A stretch of DNA of 64,000 bases from an uncultured Eubacterium sp. (GCA_958446835.1 CAUCXT010000005.1:1-64000), one strand, 5' to 3'. Positions 17,980-26,856 are shown, numbered from the stretch's first letter. Numbers and translations are program-made. Notes: generated by a model not told the origin, from the letters alone.

Positions 17980-18181
17980 TAATATATGCCCCTTTTGATG
18001 GTTAATACGATAAGTATACGGTTATTTTATTAATAATTCAAGGTCAGCTTGCATTTTACAGGAAAAATTGGTACTATATTGCGGTGAAAGCTTGAAAGTG
18101 AAACTTTTAAACTACTTATTGGCAGCAGTAATTCAGGCAATGCTTACAGTAAGCATGGGTATAAATATAAGAAGGGGATTT

Positions 18182-18955
18182 ATGATGGCAGCATACAGAA
18201 AGTTTGCGCAGTGGTATGACAGTTTTATGTCGGACATTCCTTATGGAGAGTGGGCAGAATATATTATTGACAGATTGAAAAAGTATGGTGTTGTTCCGGG
18301 TGTGATACATGAAAACGAAAATTCTGGAAGTGGCATAAATAATAAAAATACTGAAAATGACGTCATTCTTGAGCTTGGCTGCGGCACCGGAAGCATGGCA
18401 AGGTATCTGTGCATGGAAGGCTACCATGTTGTCGGAATCGACCTTTCGTCCGATATGATAAAGGAAGCGCGAAAAAAGATTATTCCCGGTTTTGAGCCTT
18501 ATGTGGGCGATATGCGGGTTCCGTTTCTTGAAGCTTCAAGCTGTGGGGCTGTGGTGAGTGTGTGTGATTCCATGAATTATCTCACATCAAGGTCGGATGT
18601 AGAACTTACAATCAAGGCTGCGTACAGGCAGCTTTGCGATGGCGGAATTTTTATTTTTGACATGAAAACGGACAGCTTTTACAGGGATGAGCTTGGGGAC
18701 AATGTCTTTGCGGACAGAGCCGGAAGGGTGTTCTACGTCTGGCAGAATCACTATGATGATAAGACACATATAAACACGTATGATATAACATTCTATCGGA
18801 GAATATTCGCAAATATATGCTTAAGCTACAGGGAGAAGCACAGGCAGAGAGCGTATTCTGCAAAGCAGATTAAGGATATAGCCGCAAAATGCGGAATGGA
18901 GCTGTTAGAACGCACGATAAGAGGTGAGAGAGCTTACTACATATTAAGAAAATAG
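18182..18955 (+). CDS. class I SAM-dependent methyltransferase
   Basis: The 257-residue protein has glycine motif I as LELGCGTGSMARYL, motif II acidic residue in VVGIDLSSDM, and the YDSFM start common to small-molecule methyltransferases of the Methyltransf_11/25 type. The frame opens at 18068, but AAGGGG before the ATG at 18182 and family alignment (AYRKFAQWYDSFM) set the start. A short Asn/Glu-rich segment (residues 45-58) interrupts the fold before motif I. The substrate is unknown. It may be cotranscribed with hslO across an 89-bp gap that holds an inverted repeat. Confidence 0.8.
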   Translation: MMAAYRKFAQWYDSFMSDIPYGEWAEYIIDRLKKYGVVPGVIHENENSGSGINNKNTENDVILELGCGTGSMARYLCMEGYHVVGIDLSSDMIKEARKKIIPGFEPYVGDMRVPFLEASSCGAVVSVCDSMNYLTSRSDVELTIKAAYRQLCDGGIFIFDMKTDSFYRDELGDNVFADRAGRVFYVWQNHYDDKTHINTYDITFYRRIFANICLSYREKHRQRAYSAKQIKDIAAKCGMELLERTIRGERAYYILRK

Positions 18956-18956
18956 A

Positions 18957-19014
18957 TAATTGTGAAACACAGTGTGTGACAGCTGTTCACTGGCAGCTTT
19001 GCGTTTCACAATTA
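18957..19014. repeat. 12-bp inverted repeat before hslO
   Basis: TAATTGTGAAAC (18957-18968) and GTTTCACAATTA (19003-19014) are perfect complements around a 34-nt spacer that itself can fold (CAGCTG, GGCAGCT). No T run follows, so a leader structure or operator is more likely than a terminator. Confidence 0.7.
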
Positions 19015-19044
19015 CCTAAAATAAGAAGAATTAGAGGAGAAACC

Positions 19045-19926
19045 ATGGAAGATTATATTGTTAGAGCAACAGCGGCGGACAATCAGCTCCGCGCATTTGC
19101 TATTTATTCAAAGAATCTTGTCGAGGAGGCGAGACAGAGACATAATACATCCCCTGTTGCGACCGCGGCACTTGGAAGAATGCTTTCGGCTGCGGCTATG
19201 ATGGGAGTAATGATGAAGGGTGATGACGATCTGCTCACCATAAAGATGGAGGGCGACGGACCTATCGGCGGAATTATGGTTACAGCCGATTCGAAGGCGG
19301 GAGTGAAGGGCTATGTGGGAAATCCTGATGTCATGCTTCCTCCTAACAGCAAGGGTAAGCTCAATGTAGGCGGAGCGGTAGGAAAAGGAATGCTCACCGT
19401 TATCAAGGATATAGGAATGAAGGAGCCTTACAGCGGAAGCTGTGAGATAGTCACAGGAGAGATAGCGGAGGATTTAACATACTATTTCGCTTCTAGTGAG
19501 CAGGTGCCATCGGCGGTTGCACTCGGAGTGCTTATGGAGCATGACAATACGGTCAAGCAGGCGGGCGGTCTTATCATTCAGGTTATGCCATTTGCTGAGG
19601 AGGCACTTATTGACAGGCTTGAGCAGAAGATAAACAGTATGAGTTCTATAACCTCAATGCTTGAGAAGGGCATGACACCGGAGGATATATTGAATGAAGT
19701 GCTTGGCGAGTTCGGAGTTGATATAAATGAAAGGACACCAGCGGCATTCAGATGTAACTGCTCAAAGGAGCGTGTTGAAAAGGCACTTATAAGCATCGGA
19801 AAGAAGGAATTAAAGGAGATGATTGAAGAGGGAAATCCGATTGAACTCAAATGTCATTTCTGCAATACAAGCTATGATTTTTCGGTCGAAGAATTGAAAA
19901 AAATACTTAGATATGCAAAAGGATAA
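19045..19926 (+). CDS. hslO: redox-regulated chaperone Hsp33
   Basis: Hsp33 is a cytoplasmic holdase switched on when oxidants release zinc from four cysteines. The 293-residue product shows the switch as CNC and CHFC (about residues 237-239 and 270-273) after the conserved N-terminal fold (TSPVATAALGRMLSAAAMM; GGIMVTADSKAGVKGYVGNP). GAGGAG before the ATG at 19045 sets the start; an upstream in-frame start at 18976 would include the inverted repeat and is not family-like. The neighbouring cold-shock gene is separated by its own promoter. Confidence 0.95.
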   Translation: MEDYIVRATAADNQLRAFAIYSKNLVEEARQRHNTSPVATAALGRMLSAAAMMGVMMKGDDDLLTIKMEGDGPIGGIMVTADSKAGVKGYVGNPDVMLPPNSKGKLNVGGAVGKGMLTVIKDIGMKEPYSGSCEIVTGEIAEDLTYYFASSEQVPSAVALGVLMEHDNTVKQAGGLIIQVMPFAEEALIDRLEQKINSMSSITSMLEKGMTPEDILNEVLGEFGVDINERTPAAFRCNCSKERVEKALISIGKKELKEMIEEGNPIELKCHFCNTSYDFSVEELKKILRYAKG

Positions 19927-19929
19927 TTC

Positions 19930-19958
19930 TTGACACCCTTATGTTTCTGTGCTATTCT
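19930..19958 (+). promoter_or_regulatory. promoter of the cold-shock gene
   Basis: Consensus TTGACA (19930-19935), a 17-bp spacer and TATTCT (19953-19958) with an extended -10 TG at 19950-19951. It starts only three bases after the hslO stop and leaves a leader of about 75 nt. Confidence 0.8.
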
Positions 19959-20040
19959 AACAATGTGATGTATTTAAGCACGTATGCTGTGGTAAAGTAC
20001 TACAGTATGAATTTTTTTTAAATATTTTGGAGGTATCACA

Positions 20041-20241
20041 ATGAGCAAGGGTACAGTTAAGTGGTTCAGCAACTCAAAGGGCTACGGATTCATTTCTGAC
20101 GAGAACGGCAAGGATGTATTCGTACATTACTCAGGTCTTAACATGGAAGGCTTCAAGTCTCTTGAAGAGGGCCAGGCTGTAGAGTTTGACGTAGTAGACG
20201 GCGCTAAGGGACCACAGGCTACAAACGTAACAAAATTATAA
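20041..20241 (+). CDS. cold-shock protein (CspA/CspB family)
   Basis: The 66-residue protein is a single OB-fold cold-shock domain with RNP1 as KGYGFIS and RNP2 as VFVHYS. Such proteins bind single-stranded RNA and keep it unfolded. A perfect GGAGG lies eight bases before the ATG. The promoter is close to consensus and the gene ends before a strong hairpin, which fits an abundant transcript. Which csp paralogue it is cannot be told. Confidence 0.95.
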   Translation: MSKGTVKWFSNSKGYGFISDENGKDVFVHYSGLNMEGFKSLEEGQAVEFDVVDGAKGPQATNVTKL

Positions 20242-20312
20242 TCAACGAAGTTTTACAGTGTGCCTTTTTAATATATATAAAAGAGCAGTATTTGTACTTA
20301 ACGAGATTATGA

Positions 20313-20345
20313 AAATAGGGATTGCCATATCGGCAATCCCTATTT
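20313..20345. terminator. bidirectional terminator between csp and a convergent gene
   Basis: AAATAGGGATTGCC (20313-20326) pairs perfectly with GGCAATCCCTATTT (20332-20345) around a five-base loop; short A and T tracts flank both sides. Confidence 0.75.
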
Positions 20346-20367
20346 ACTTGCGTTTTTAAGTGCAACA

Positions 20368-21306
20368 TTATTTATTTATGTTTTTGTTAAAGTCCGGCAT
20401 CTTACTGCTTGGGGATGACTTAGAACCCTTCTTATCATTGCTCTTTTGCTCCTTGACAGGTGGCTTTATATCCTTATAGTATTTGTTGTGTATTCTGTTA
20501 AAGAGGAATACACACCCGGCGAATATGATGATTTCGGTTATAAAACAGCCTATACGGTTGAAGATTATACCGGATGAATAGAAGTTAGCCGGAAGATACA
20601 TCAATGTCTGTAAGCCTATTATTGATACCAGATGAATCCTTTTGAGCTCTTTGTGGCATACAGCATAGAACATTACGGATATCATTGTGTTGAAGATGAG
20701 GAACATAATGCTCTCTGCACCTGAGAATAAGTATACATAGGATGGGGAGCTGTATAAGAACCATACATCGTTTAGCTGTCTGGTGGCTTCCTCAATAGTA
20801 TCGTAGCCGTTTGCGAGTGCGGCAAGCCCTGATGAGTTGAGTGTAAGGCACAGGGAATAGTTAAGAAAAATTGTGACAGCAGTTATGATTGCTTCGGTAA
20901 GTGCCACACCTACACCTATTCCGTATGCGTCGCAGTATTCAGCATAGTATTTGCGGATGAACCACATTGCAAAGAAGCGTCCGCATACTATCAGTGAGGA
21001 TGTTATAAGCAGCACCATAAAGCGCGCTACAGCGAGGGTGGCTGTTTGGGCGCCCTGTGGTATGGTGAGCGATAGCAGACCGGAGAGAAAACTACCTATC
21101 ATTATGTAGAACAGAAGATAGGATGTGGCGCCGTACAGTACCGGCATAAATCTCAGACCGACAACGCGTCTGGTTGTGAAGGTGACAAGAATGCAGGCAC
21201 ACAGGAGAAGAATCCCGGACGCCGCAATAAATGATATAGTAAGAGATGGAATTGTCTTACTAAAGTCAAAAAGACCACTTAATTCGGATGCAATATCAAA
21301 ATTCAT
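20368..21306 (-). CDS. polytopic membrane protein, possibly YhfC-like
   Basis: The 312-residue protein has about seven hydrophobic helices and a basic, Lys/Ser-rich C-terminal tail of about 35 residues. The segment IRKYYAEYCDAYGIGVGVALTEAII resembles in layout the glutamic-protease core of the YhfC family, where a GFGHGGxEA helix follows a basic loop. Here the histidine is missing, so proteolytic activity is doubtful. GAGGAT lies before the start. The gene is divergent from the HD-domain gene at 21472. Confidence 0.45.
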   Translation of the reverse strand: MNFDIASELSGLFDFSKTIPSLTISFIAASGILLLCACILVTFTTRRVVGLRFMPVLYGATSYLLFYIMIGSFLSGLLSLTIPQGAQTATLAVARFMVLLITSSLIVCGRFFAMWFIRKYYAEYCDAYGIGVGVALTEAIITAVTIFLNYSLCLTLNSSGLAALANGYDTIEEATRQLNDVWFLYSSPSYVYLFSGAESIMFLIFNTMISVMFYAVCHKELKRIHLVSIIGLQTLMYLPANFYSSGIIFNRIGCFITEIIIFAGCVFLFNRIHNKYYKDIKPPVKEQKSNDKKGSKSSPSSKMPDFNKNINK

Positions 21307-21402
21307 ACATATATCCTCTCATTAATTATATATTTTGTCCGAATGGACTATTCAATTATAGACTAATCATTATAATCAATCAAATGAAATTTTATTAAAT
21401 TC

Positions 21403-21430
21403 TTGAAAAATTAAAAAGTTTAAGTATAAT
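21403..21430 (+). promoter_or_regulatory. promoter of the tandem-HD gene
   Basis: TTGAAA (21403-21408), a 16-bp spacer and TATAAT (21425-21430), about 40 bp before the start codon. Confidence 0.65.
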
Positions 21431-21471
21431 AACAATTATGTATTTTTGTTAAAGTTTGTTGGAGGTAATTT

Positions 21472-22722
21472 ATGGCGGTTATCAGTGGAAGTAATATGTA
21501 CGATATTCTTCGTAAGTCTTTTTCAATACTGAACCCACAATTGATGCACCATAGCGAGAGAACAGCATATATTTTGTATAAAATGTTACAGACCGAAGGA
21601 CATATGAGCAACAAGGAGATGGCGGATTATGTCATAATCGCAGTTCTGCATGATATAGGAACATGTAAGCTTGAATACATACATAAGTGGGCACAGTTTG
21701 AGAAGGATGACGTATGGCCGCATTCTATATTCGGTTTTCTGTTTCTTAAGTACCTGTCGCCGCTTGACGATAAGGCAGAGATAGTGCTCTACCACCATCT
21801 TGATTATAATAAGCATTATCTGATTAAGAGCCAGTATATAAAGATAGCAGAATATCTTTTCATGGCGGACAAGATTGATGTCACCATGAGCATGCCGGGA
21901 ACTTTAGAACCGGATTATCTTCAGAAGTACCGCAATATTAAGTTTTCTGCGGAGGCGCTTAATCTTTTTCTTAAGGCGAATACAAGATATAATATACTTG
22001 AGAGCCTTAAGAAGGAGGATTACCTTAAGGAACTCGATGAACTTATTGCTTCGGTCAGTTTTTCGGAAGATTATAAAAGAAAATTTCTTCAGATGTTGAT
22101 TTATATAATTGATTTCCGCAGCCAGTACACGGTAATACATACACTTGCCACAACGATTTTTGCGCAGGAGTTAGGAAATCTGATGAATCTGTCCGGTCAG
22201 GACAAGTATAATATGTATTACGGAGCATTGCTGCATGATATCGGAAAGATTGCCATTCCGCTGTCGATACTTGAATCAACAGGAAAGCTGTCTGATAAAG
22301 AGATGGACATGATGAAAAAGCATGTGGAGATTACAGACCATGTCCTTAAGGGCATAGTGGATGACGATATAAGGGAGATCGCGATAAGGCACCACGAGAA
22401 GATTGACGGCAGTGGTTATTTCAGGGGTCTTAAGGGGGACGAGCTTACAAGACCACAGCGTATAGTTGCTGTTGCTGATATTATAAGTGCCCTGTACGGA
22501 AAGCGAAGCTACAAGGAGGCGTTTGCTCCTGATAAGATTAAGGCTATAATTCAGGCTGATGCCGACAACAATAAGATATGTCCTGCGGTGGTGGATGTTG
22601 CTGTAAAGAATATGGAGAGCATAATTAAGAACTTTGAAAAGAAAAAGGATGCGGTGCTTGGTACATATATGCAGATAAAAAAGCAGGAAAATGATATATA
22701 TGAGCAGTTTAAAGGCTTGTAA
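21472..22722 (+). CDS. tandem HD-domain protein, HD-GYP-like phosphodiesterase
   Basis: The 416-residue cytoplasmic protein carries two HD units. The first (about residues 23-120) has H-x-R, VLHDIGTCKLE and a later HHLDY. The second (about 205-370) has LLHDIGKIAIP, a KHVEITDHVL helix, HHEKIDGSGYFRG and AVADIISAL, the order seen in HD-GYP enzymes that hydrolyse cyclic di-GMP. The GYP triplet is GYF here. Metal-binding residues of the second domain look complete. No receiver or membrane domain is present, so input may come through the first HD unit. GGAGG precedes the ATG. Confidence 0.8.
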   Translation: MAVISGSNMYDILRKSFSILNPQLMHHSERTAYILYKMLQTEGHMSNKEMADYVIIAVLHDIGTCKLEYIHKWAQFEKDDVWPHSIFGFLFLKYLSPLDDKAEIVLYHHLDYNKHYLIKSQYIKIAEYLFMADKIDVTMSMPGTLEPDYLQKYRNIKFSAEALNLFLKANTRYNILESLKKEDYLKELDELIASVSFSEDYKRKFLQMLIYIIDFRSQYTVIHTLATTIFAQELGNLMNLSGQDKYNMYYGALLHDIGKIAIPLSILESTGKLSDKEMDMMKKHVEITDHVLKGIVDDDIREIAIRHHEKIDGSGYFRGLKGDELTRPQRIVAVADIISALYGKRSYKEAFAPDKIKAIIQADADNNKICPAVVDVAVKNMESIIKNFEKKKDAVLGTYMQIKKQENDIYEQFKGL

Positions 22723-22730
22723 AAACATGG

Positions 22731-22790
22731 AAACATGGGGATGATGCCGGCGTCATAATGGCGCCGTTGACATCGTTCCCATGTTTTTTT
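22731..22790 (+). terminator. terminator after the tandem-HD gene
   Basis: AAACATGGGGATGATG (22731-22746) pairs imperfectly with CATCGTTCCCATGTTT (22771-22786), with an inner GGCG/CGCC hairpin, and is followed by a run of T. Confidence 0.8.
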
Positions 22791-22803
22791 ATAGATTTAC
22801 AGA

Positions 22804-23808
22804 TTACTTAAGCGCCTTCTGTGCAAATCCGGTGTCAACTAAGTCGGAGTAAGGGGCGTATTCCTTTATCACGCCCGCCTCATAAAGAATATCCTGAAGA
22901 AGAGTGAAACTGTCTTTTGAGAATACAAGGTCATTTTTCCATGTATCCTGAGATTTGTATCTTTCGACAATGATTGCTATGGTGTCTACGTCGGTATCTG
23001 GAAACTGTGGCGCGATGACCTTGGCAATGTCCTCGGAGGAGTGCGAATTGACGTATTCCATTCCGCGCTGGAGAGCATTGGTGAAGCCCTGTATTATCTC
23101 AGGATTTTTGTTTATATAGCTTTTCTTTGCACTGTAGGCGGTATACGGAACATAACCGCTGTCGACACCGAGACTTGCGACAACGTAGCCGGTGCCCTCC
23201 TTCTCAAGGGCGGTGGCATGCGGTTCGAACTCAACAGTGAAGTCACCCTGCCCGCCGGCAAAAGCACCGCTTGTTAGTCCGAAATCTATATTCTGGACTA
23301 TTTCTAAGTCTGTTGAGATGTCTATTCCGTTATTTTTCAGAATGTATTCAAGAACCATTTCAGGCATTCCGCCGGCTCTTCCGCCAAGTATCGTGGCACC
23401 CTTTAGCATATCCCATGAAAAATTATCGATGGGTTTTCTTGACACAAGAAAATTACCTGCGCGCTGCGTCAACTGCGCGAAGTTGACCGCATAATCGCTG
23501 TTGCCCTCATTATAGGCGTAGATTGAGGATTCGGAACCCATGAATCCAATCTGTGCCTCACCTGAGATAAGTGCTGTCATAACTTTGTCGGCACCGAAGC
23601 CTGTGACAAGTTTCAGATTGATTCCCTCTTCCTCAAAATAACCGTTTTCTATTGCGACATATTGAGGAGCATAAAAAATAGAATGAGCAACCTCATTCAA
23701 AGTAACATCCTTTAGTGCGCTTTTGTTTTTTTTACATCCGCAGAAAAGGAGCGGAACAGTAAAAATAAGCATGACGATTGATAAAAACAAAGAAACTCTT
23801 GCTTTCAA
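22804..23808 (-). CDS. SsuA/ThiY-like ABC substrate-binding lipoprotein without permease
   Basis: A 334-residue lipoprotein: hydrophobic signal, FCGC lipobox, then a type II binding-protein fold of the NMT1/SsuA group (FYAPQYVAIENGYFEEEGI, SGEAQIGFMGSE). Such proteins bind pyrimidine precursors of thiamine, alkylsulfonates or similar molecules. The start is set by a GGAGG five bases before a TTG at 23808; a TTG at 23823 would lie upstream of that site. No permease or ATPase gene adjoins it, so it must work with a transporter encoded elsewhere or has another role. It is convergent with the tandem-HD gene. Confidence 0.8.
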   Translation of the reverse strand: MKARVSLFLSIVMLIFTVPLLFCGCKKNKSALKDVTLNEVAHSIFYAPQYVAIENGYFEEEGINLKLVTGFGADKVMTALISGEAQIGFMGSESSIYAYNEGNSDYAVNFAQLTQRAGNFLVSRKPIDNFSWDMLKGATILGGRAGGMPEMVLEYILKNNGIDISTDLEIVQNIDFGLTSGAFAGGQGDFTVEFEPHATALEKEGTGYVVASLGVDSGYVPYTAYSAKKSYINKNPEIIQGFTNALQRGMEYVNSHSSEDIAKVIAPQFPDTDVDTIAIIVERYKSQDTWKNDLVFSKDSFTLLQDILYEAGVIKEYAPYSDLVDTGFAQKALK

Positions 23809-23942
23809 GATAACCTCCAACAATTTGTTAGGTCAAGGGTTTTGACCATGATACCATAGTATATGGATAACGCCTCAAAATGTGACTTTTTGCAGCTGCT
23901 TGGAGGCAGGCATCAAACAGCTATAATTTTTTAATTTAATGC

Positions 23943-23971
23943 TTGAAAAAGGGAAAGTTATAATGTACTAT
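23943..23971 (+). promoter_or_regulatory. promoter of the Cof-type phosphatase gene
   Basis: TTGAAA (23943-23948), a 17-bp spacer and TACTAT (23966-23971). A TATAAT at 23960-23965 is too close to the -35. Confidence 0.5.
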
Positions 23972-24033
23972 ATGTATTTGTGTTTAGAGTCGGGCAGAAT
24001 TTCATAATACAATACATATAAGTCGGAGGCGTT

Positions 24034-24840
24034 ATGGCATACAGAGTACTTGCACTTGATATAGATGGAACTCTTACAAATTCTAAAAAGCAGATTACGG
24101 AAAGAACTAAGAGGGCGGTGTCGGCAGCGGCGGCAAAGGGAGTGAAGATTGTGATTGCATCGGGAAGGCCGGTACAGGGAATCAGGTCTTTTGCAAGGGA
24201 GCTTGAGCTTGAGAAGAATGATGGGTATATTCTGTCATTTAATGGTGGAAGGCTTATATCATGCAGGACAGGCGAGATAATTCATGATATGAAGCTGCCG
24301 CTTGAGTATCTGCCGGAGATATATGAGCTTTCTAAAAAGTATAAAGTGAATCTGATGTCATACGAGGGCGATGAGCTTATAACCGAGGAGCCGGATGATG
24401 AGTTTCTTGCTATAGAGGCGCGCATTAACGGTCTTGGAATCAAGAAGGTTGACAATCTTGTGGAGCACATCAATTTCCCAATTAACAAATGCCTGATGTT
24501 AGGGGAGGGAGATTACCTTGCCGAGGTTGAGAAGAAGGTTCATGCCGCACTCTGCGACAGAATGGATGTATACAGGTCGGAACCGTATTTTCTTGAGATA
24601 CTTCCTAAGGGGGTCGACAAGGCGAAATCCCTTGAGAGCTTTTTGAATATCATAGGCTGTAAGAGGGAAGAGCTTATGGCGTGCGGTGACGGATTCAATG
24701 ACCTCACTATGATAAAGTATGCCGGACTCGGCGTGGCGATGGCTAATGCGCGGGAAGAGGTAAAAGAATGTGCCGATTATATAACGGCATCCAATGATGA
24801 AGACGGTGTCGCTTTAGCAATTGAACACTTTATTTTATAA
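24034..24840 (+). CDS. Cof-type HAD phosphatase
   Basis: The 268-residue protein has all four HAD motifs: LDIDGTLTNS with the Asp nucleophile, the motif II serine in IASGRP, a lysine near residue 190 (PKGVDKAKSLE) and GDGFNDLTMI. The cap between motifs II and III is of the C2 (Cof) type. Relatives dephosphorylate sugar phosphates, FMN or other small molecules; the exact substrate is not predictable. GGAGG precedes the ATG. It stands alone. Confidence 0.9.
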   Translation: MAYRVLALDIDGTLTNSKKQITERTKRAVSAAAAKGVKIVIASGRPVQGIRSFARELELEKNDGYILSFNGGRLISCRTGEIIHDMKLPLEYLPEIYELSKKYKVNLMSYEGDELITEEPDDEFLAIEARINGLGIKKVDNLVEHINFPINKCLMLGEGDYLAEVEKKVHAALCDRMDVYRSEPYFLEILPKGVDKAKSLESFLNIIGCKREELMACGDGFNDLTMIKYAGLGVAMANAREEVKECADYITASNDEDGVALAIEHFIL

Positions 24841-24978
24841 AAAAATTTTGTTAATTTATTTGCAAAATATAGTGGACTTTACAACTTCATTGTGCTAAAA
24901 TTCTATTGTGCTGTTAAAGCGATGTGTAGATTTGCCTGATTACAGGCAACATGGCAATTAACAAAAAAGGAGTATTAT

Positions 24979-25281
24979 ATGGGTAAGAATTTAAAATCAG
25001 AAGCGGTTGATCATCTTTTTGAAGCAATTATGACATTGAAAGATATTGATGAATACTATGCATTTTTTGAGGATGTATGTACTGTAAATGAACTTTTATC
25101 ATTATCACAGCGCTATGAGGTGGCGAGAATGCTGAGACAGAGAAAGACATATCTCGACATCGCAGAAAAGACGGGCGCCTCCACAGCAACCATCAGCCGT
25201 GTCAATCGTTCACTTAATTATGGAAATGATGCCTATGATATGGTATTTGAGAGACTTAACATCAAGGGTGAAGAACAATAG
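24979..25281 (+). CDS. YerC/YecD-type TrpR-like DNA-binding protein
   Basis: The 100-residue protein is of the TrpR-like YerC/YecD family. Its helix-turn-helix reads YLDIAEKTGASTATISRVNR, preceded by the family block LLSLSQRYEVARMLRQRKT. No tryptophan operon is near, and the family's target genes are not well known. AAAGGAG lies seven bases before the ATG. It is followed at once by the second REP-like palindrome, which probably terminates its transcript. Confidence 0.9.
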   Translation: MGKNLKSEAVDHLFEAIMTLKDIDEYYAFFEDVCTVNELLSLSQRYEVARMLRQRKTYLDIAEKTGASTATISRVNRSLNYGNDAYDMVFERLNIKGEEQ

Positions 25282-25283
25282 AA

Positions 25284-25320
25284 TGGGACAAGGGGTCAGA
25301 CCCCTGTCCCAACTATTTTT
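25284..25320. terminator. REP-like palindrome, copy 2, acting as a terminator
   Basis: TGGGACAAGGGGT (25284-25296) pairs with ACCCCTGTCCCA (25300-25311), with one bulged A and a three-base loop, followed by AACTATTTTT. It is the shortest of the three related palindromes and shares the flank TGTCCCAACTA with copy 1. It serves convergent genes. Confidence 0.8.
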
Positions 25321-25945
25321 TTCTGGAGCAGGAATCAGGATTCTCTGTATCATTCTTTGAGTTGAATTCATCTATAATGTTCTCGACCATTTCCTTCTTG
25401 AGGTACATATCAAAGCATAGATAGCAGATGAACGAAAATGTCCGCAGATAGTCTCTCTCCTGTTCGTCGGTGACATCGGAGAAGCTGTTCTCCGCCTTCT
25501 TGAACATGGATATGATGTCCTTTGTTATCGGGGAAAGGCGTTCGCGCTCACCTTGATAAATCTCCTTATATATATGTTCTAAGGAAACACTTCCCTTGTC
25601 ACCGAAGAATCTGTCGGTGAGGGGACCAAGTATTGACTGTATGTCACTTATCGACATCAGTGTCTTAAAATAGTAGATAAACATCAGGGTTATCATGTGG
25701 TCATGTGAGTATTTCTTTTTGACCGGTGGAGGAAGAAGATTATTCTTGGCATAATTGTTAATCATGGTCTTGGTGAGAATCTTGTCCTCCTCATTGCGCT
25801 TGGTGGCCTCAAGGTGGGTATCCATGAATGTCGTGACCTGATCCATGTACAGGTCAATATTGGGTATCTCGCCCGGACGTATATAATCAAGCTTTGCAAG
25901 CTTGTGAAGCATATCTGCTAAAAATTCAGAATGTTCAAGTGACAT
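25313..25945 (-). CDS. DUF1836 protein with HTH-like N-terminal region
   Basis: The 210-residue protein matches the DUF1836 layout: a winged-helix-like segment LTKTMINNYAKNNLLPPPVK, where the target strand and wing resemble MerR-type domains, then YSHDHMITLMFIYYFKTLMS and a helical C-terminal half. The family is found in Firmicutes and is presumed to regulate transcription; direct data are lacking. AGAGG lies seven bases before the ATG. The gene ends beside the REP-like palindrome. Confidence 0.8.
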   Translation of the reverse strand: MSLEHSEFLADMLHKLAKLDYIRPGEIPNIDLYMDQVTTFMDTHLEATKRNEEDKILTKTMINNYAKNNLLPPPVKKKYSHDHMITLMFIYYFKTLMSISDIQSILGPLTDRFFGDKGSVSLEHIYKEIYQGERERLSPITKDIISMFKKAENSFSDVTDEQERDYLRTFSFICYLCFDMYLKKEMVENIIDEFNSKNDTENPDSCSRKK

Positions 25946-26054
25946 GTTGTAACCTCTTTCCTATGTGACATAGTTTTGATATCTAGTTCATTATAACCTA
26001 ATTGCACATCAAAAACAAGAAAAACATGTAAATGCATAATTTCAAATAATTATC

Positions 26055-26083
26055 GTGACTTTTATATTTTCATGTGCTATTAT
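26055..26083 (+). promoter_or_regulatory. promoter of pspA
   Basis: GTGACT (26055-26060), a 17-bp spacer and TATTAT (26078-26083) with an extended -10 TG at 26075-26076 region. Confidence 0.45.
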
Positions 26084-26118
26084 ATATATGATTTTTGAAT
26101 ATTTCGGAGGGTAGGACA

Positions 26119-26799
26119 ATGGGTATTATTTCAAGATTTAAGGACATAATGTCAGCTAACATCAATGCACTTCTCGACAAGGCAGAGGATCCGGAGAAGA
26201 TGATAGATCAGTATCTCCGCAACCTCGAGAGCGATCTTGCAAAGGTTAAGCAGGAGACAGCTTCCGTTATGGCAGAGGAGGCTAAGGCTAAGAGACAGTT
26301 AGATGAGTGTACAGCCGAGGTCGCCAAGATGCAGAGCTATGCAGAGAAGGCTGTTCTTGCAGGTAATGACGAGGATGCCAAGAGATTCCTCATGAAGAAG
26401 AAGGAGCTTGTTGTTAAGCAGACATCTCTTCAGGAGACATATACGCTGGCTGCGGAGAACGCTGCAAAGATGCGCCAGATGCACCAGAAGCTTGTCGGAG
26501 ATATCAGCCAGCTCAATTCAAGAAGAGATGCAATCAAGGCTAAGATTGCGGTTGCAAAGACTCAGCAGACAATCAATAAGATTGGAGCCAGCGTGGACGG
26601 AGCAGCAGAGAACCTTTCCGCATTCGACAAGATGGAGGCTAAGGCTAACAAGATGCTCGATGAGGCTAATGCCATGGCAGAGCTCAACAGAAGCGGTGTT
26701 GATTCAATCAACGATATTGCCCGCAAGTATGAGGGCATGTCAACACCTGAGGTTGATGACGAGCTCGCGGCACTTAAGGCTAAGATGGGACAGAATTAA
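26119..26799 (+). CDS. pspA: PspA/IM30 family membrane-stress protein
   Basis: The 226-residue product is an all-helical coiled coil with the family start MGIISRFKDIMSANINALLDKAEDPEKM. Members form ESCRT-III-like rods on damaged membranes and help keep the proton gradient. The frame opens at 26095, but a GGAGG eight bases before the ATG at 26119 and the conserved MGI start fix the N-terminus. It is a single-gene unit with its own promoter and terminator, without pspB or pspC neighbours. The alanine- and lysine-rich composition is normal for the family. Confidence 0.92.
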   Translation: MGIISRFKDIMSANINALLDKAEDPEKMIDQYLRNLESDLAKVKQETASVMAEEAKAKRQLDECTAEVAKMQSYAEKAVLAGNDEDAKRFLMKKKELVVKQTSLQETYTLAAENAAKMRQMHQKLVGDISQLNSRRDAIKAKIAVAKTQQTINKIGASVDGAAENLSAFDKMEAKANKMLDEANAMAELNRSGVDSINDIARKYEGMSTPEVDDELAALKAKMGQN

Positions 26800-26812
26800 T
26801 TGATTTTTACGG

Positions 26813-26856
26813 AAGCACCTCGTGCGACTGGTATGCCGGTTGACGGGGTGCTTTTT
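26813..26856 (+). terminator. terminator after pspA
   Basis: AAGCACCTCG (26813-26822) pairs with CGGGGTGCTT (26844-26853) with one wobble, an inner ACTGG/CCGGT hairpin, then T residues. Confidence 0.75.
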
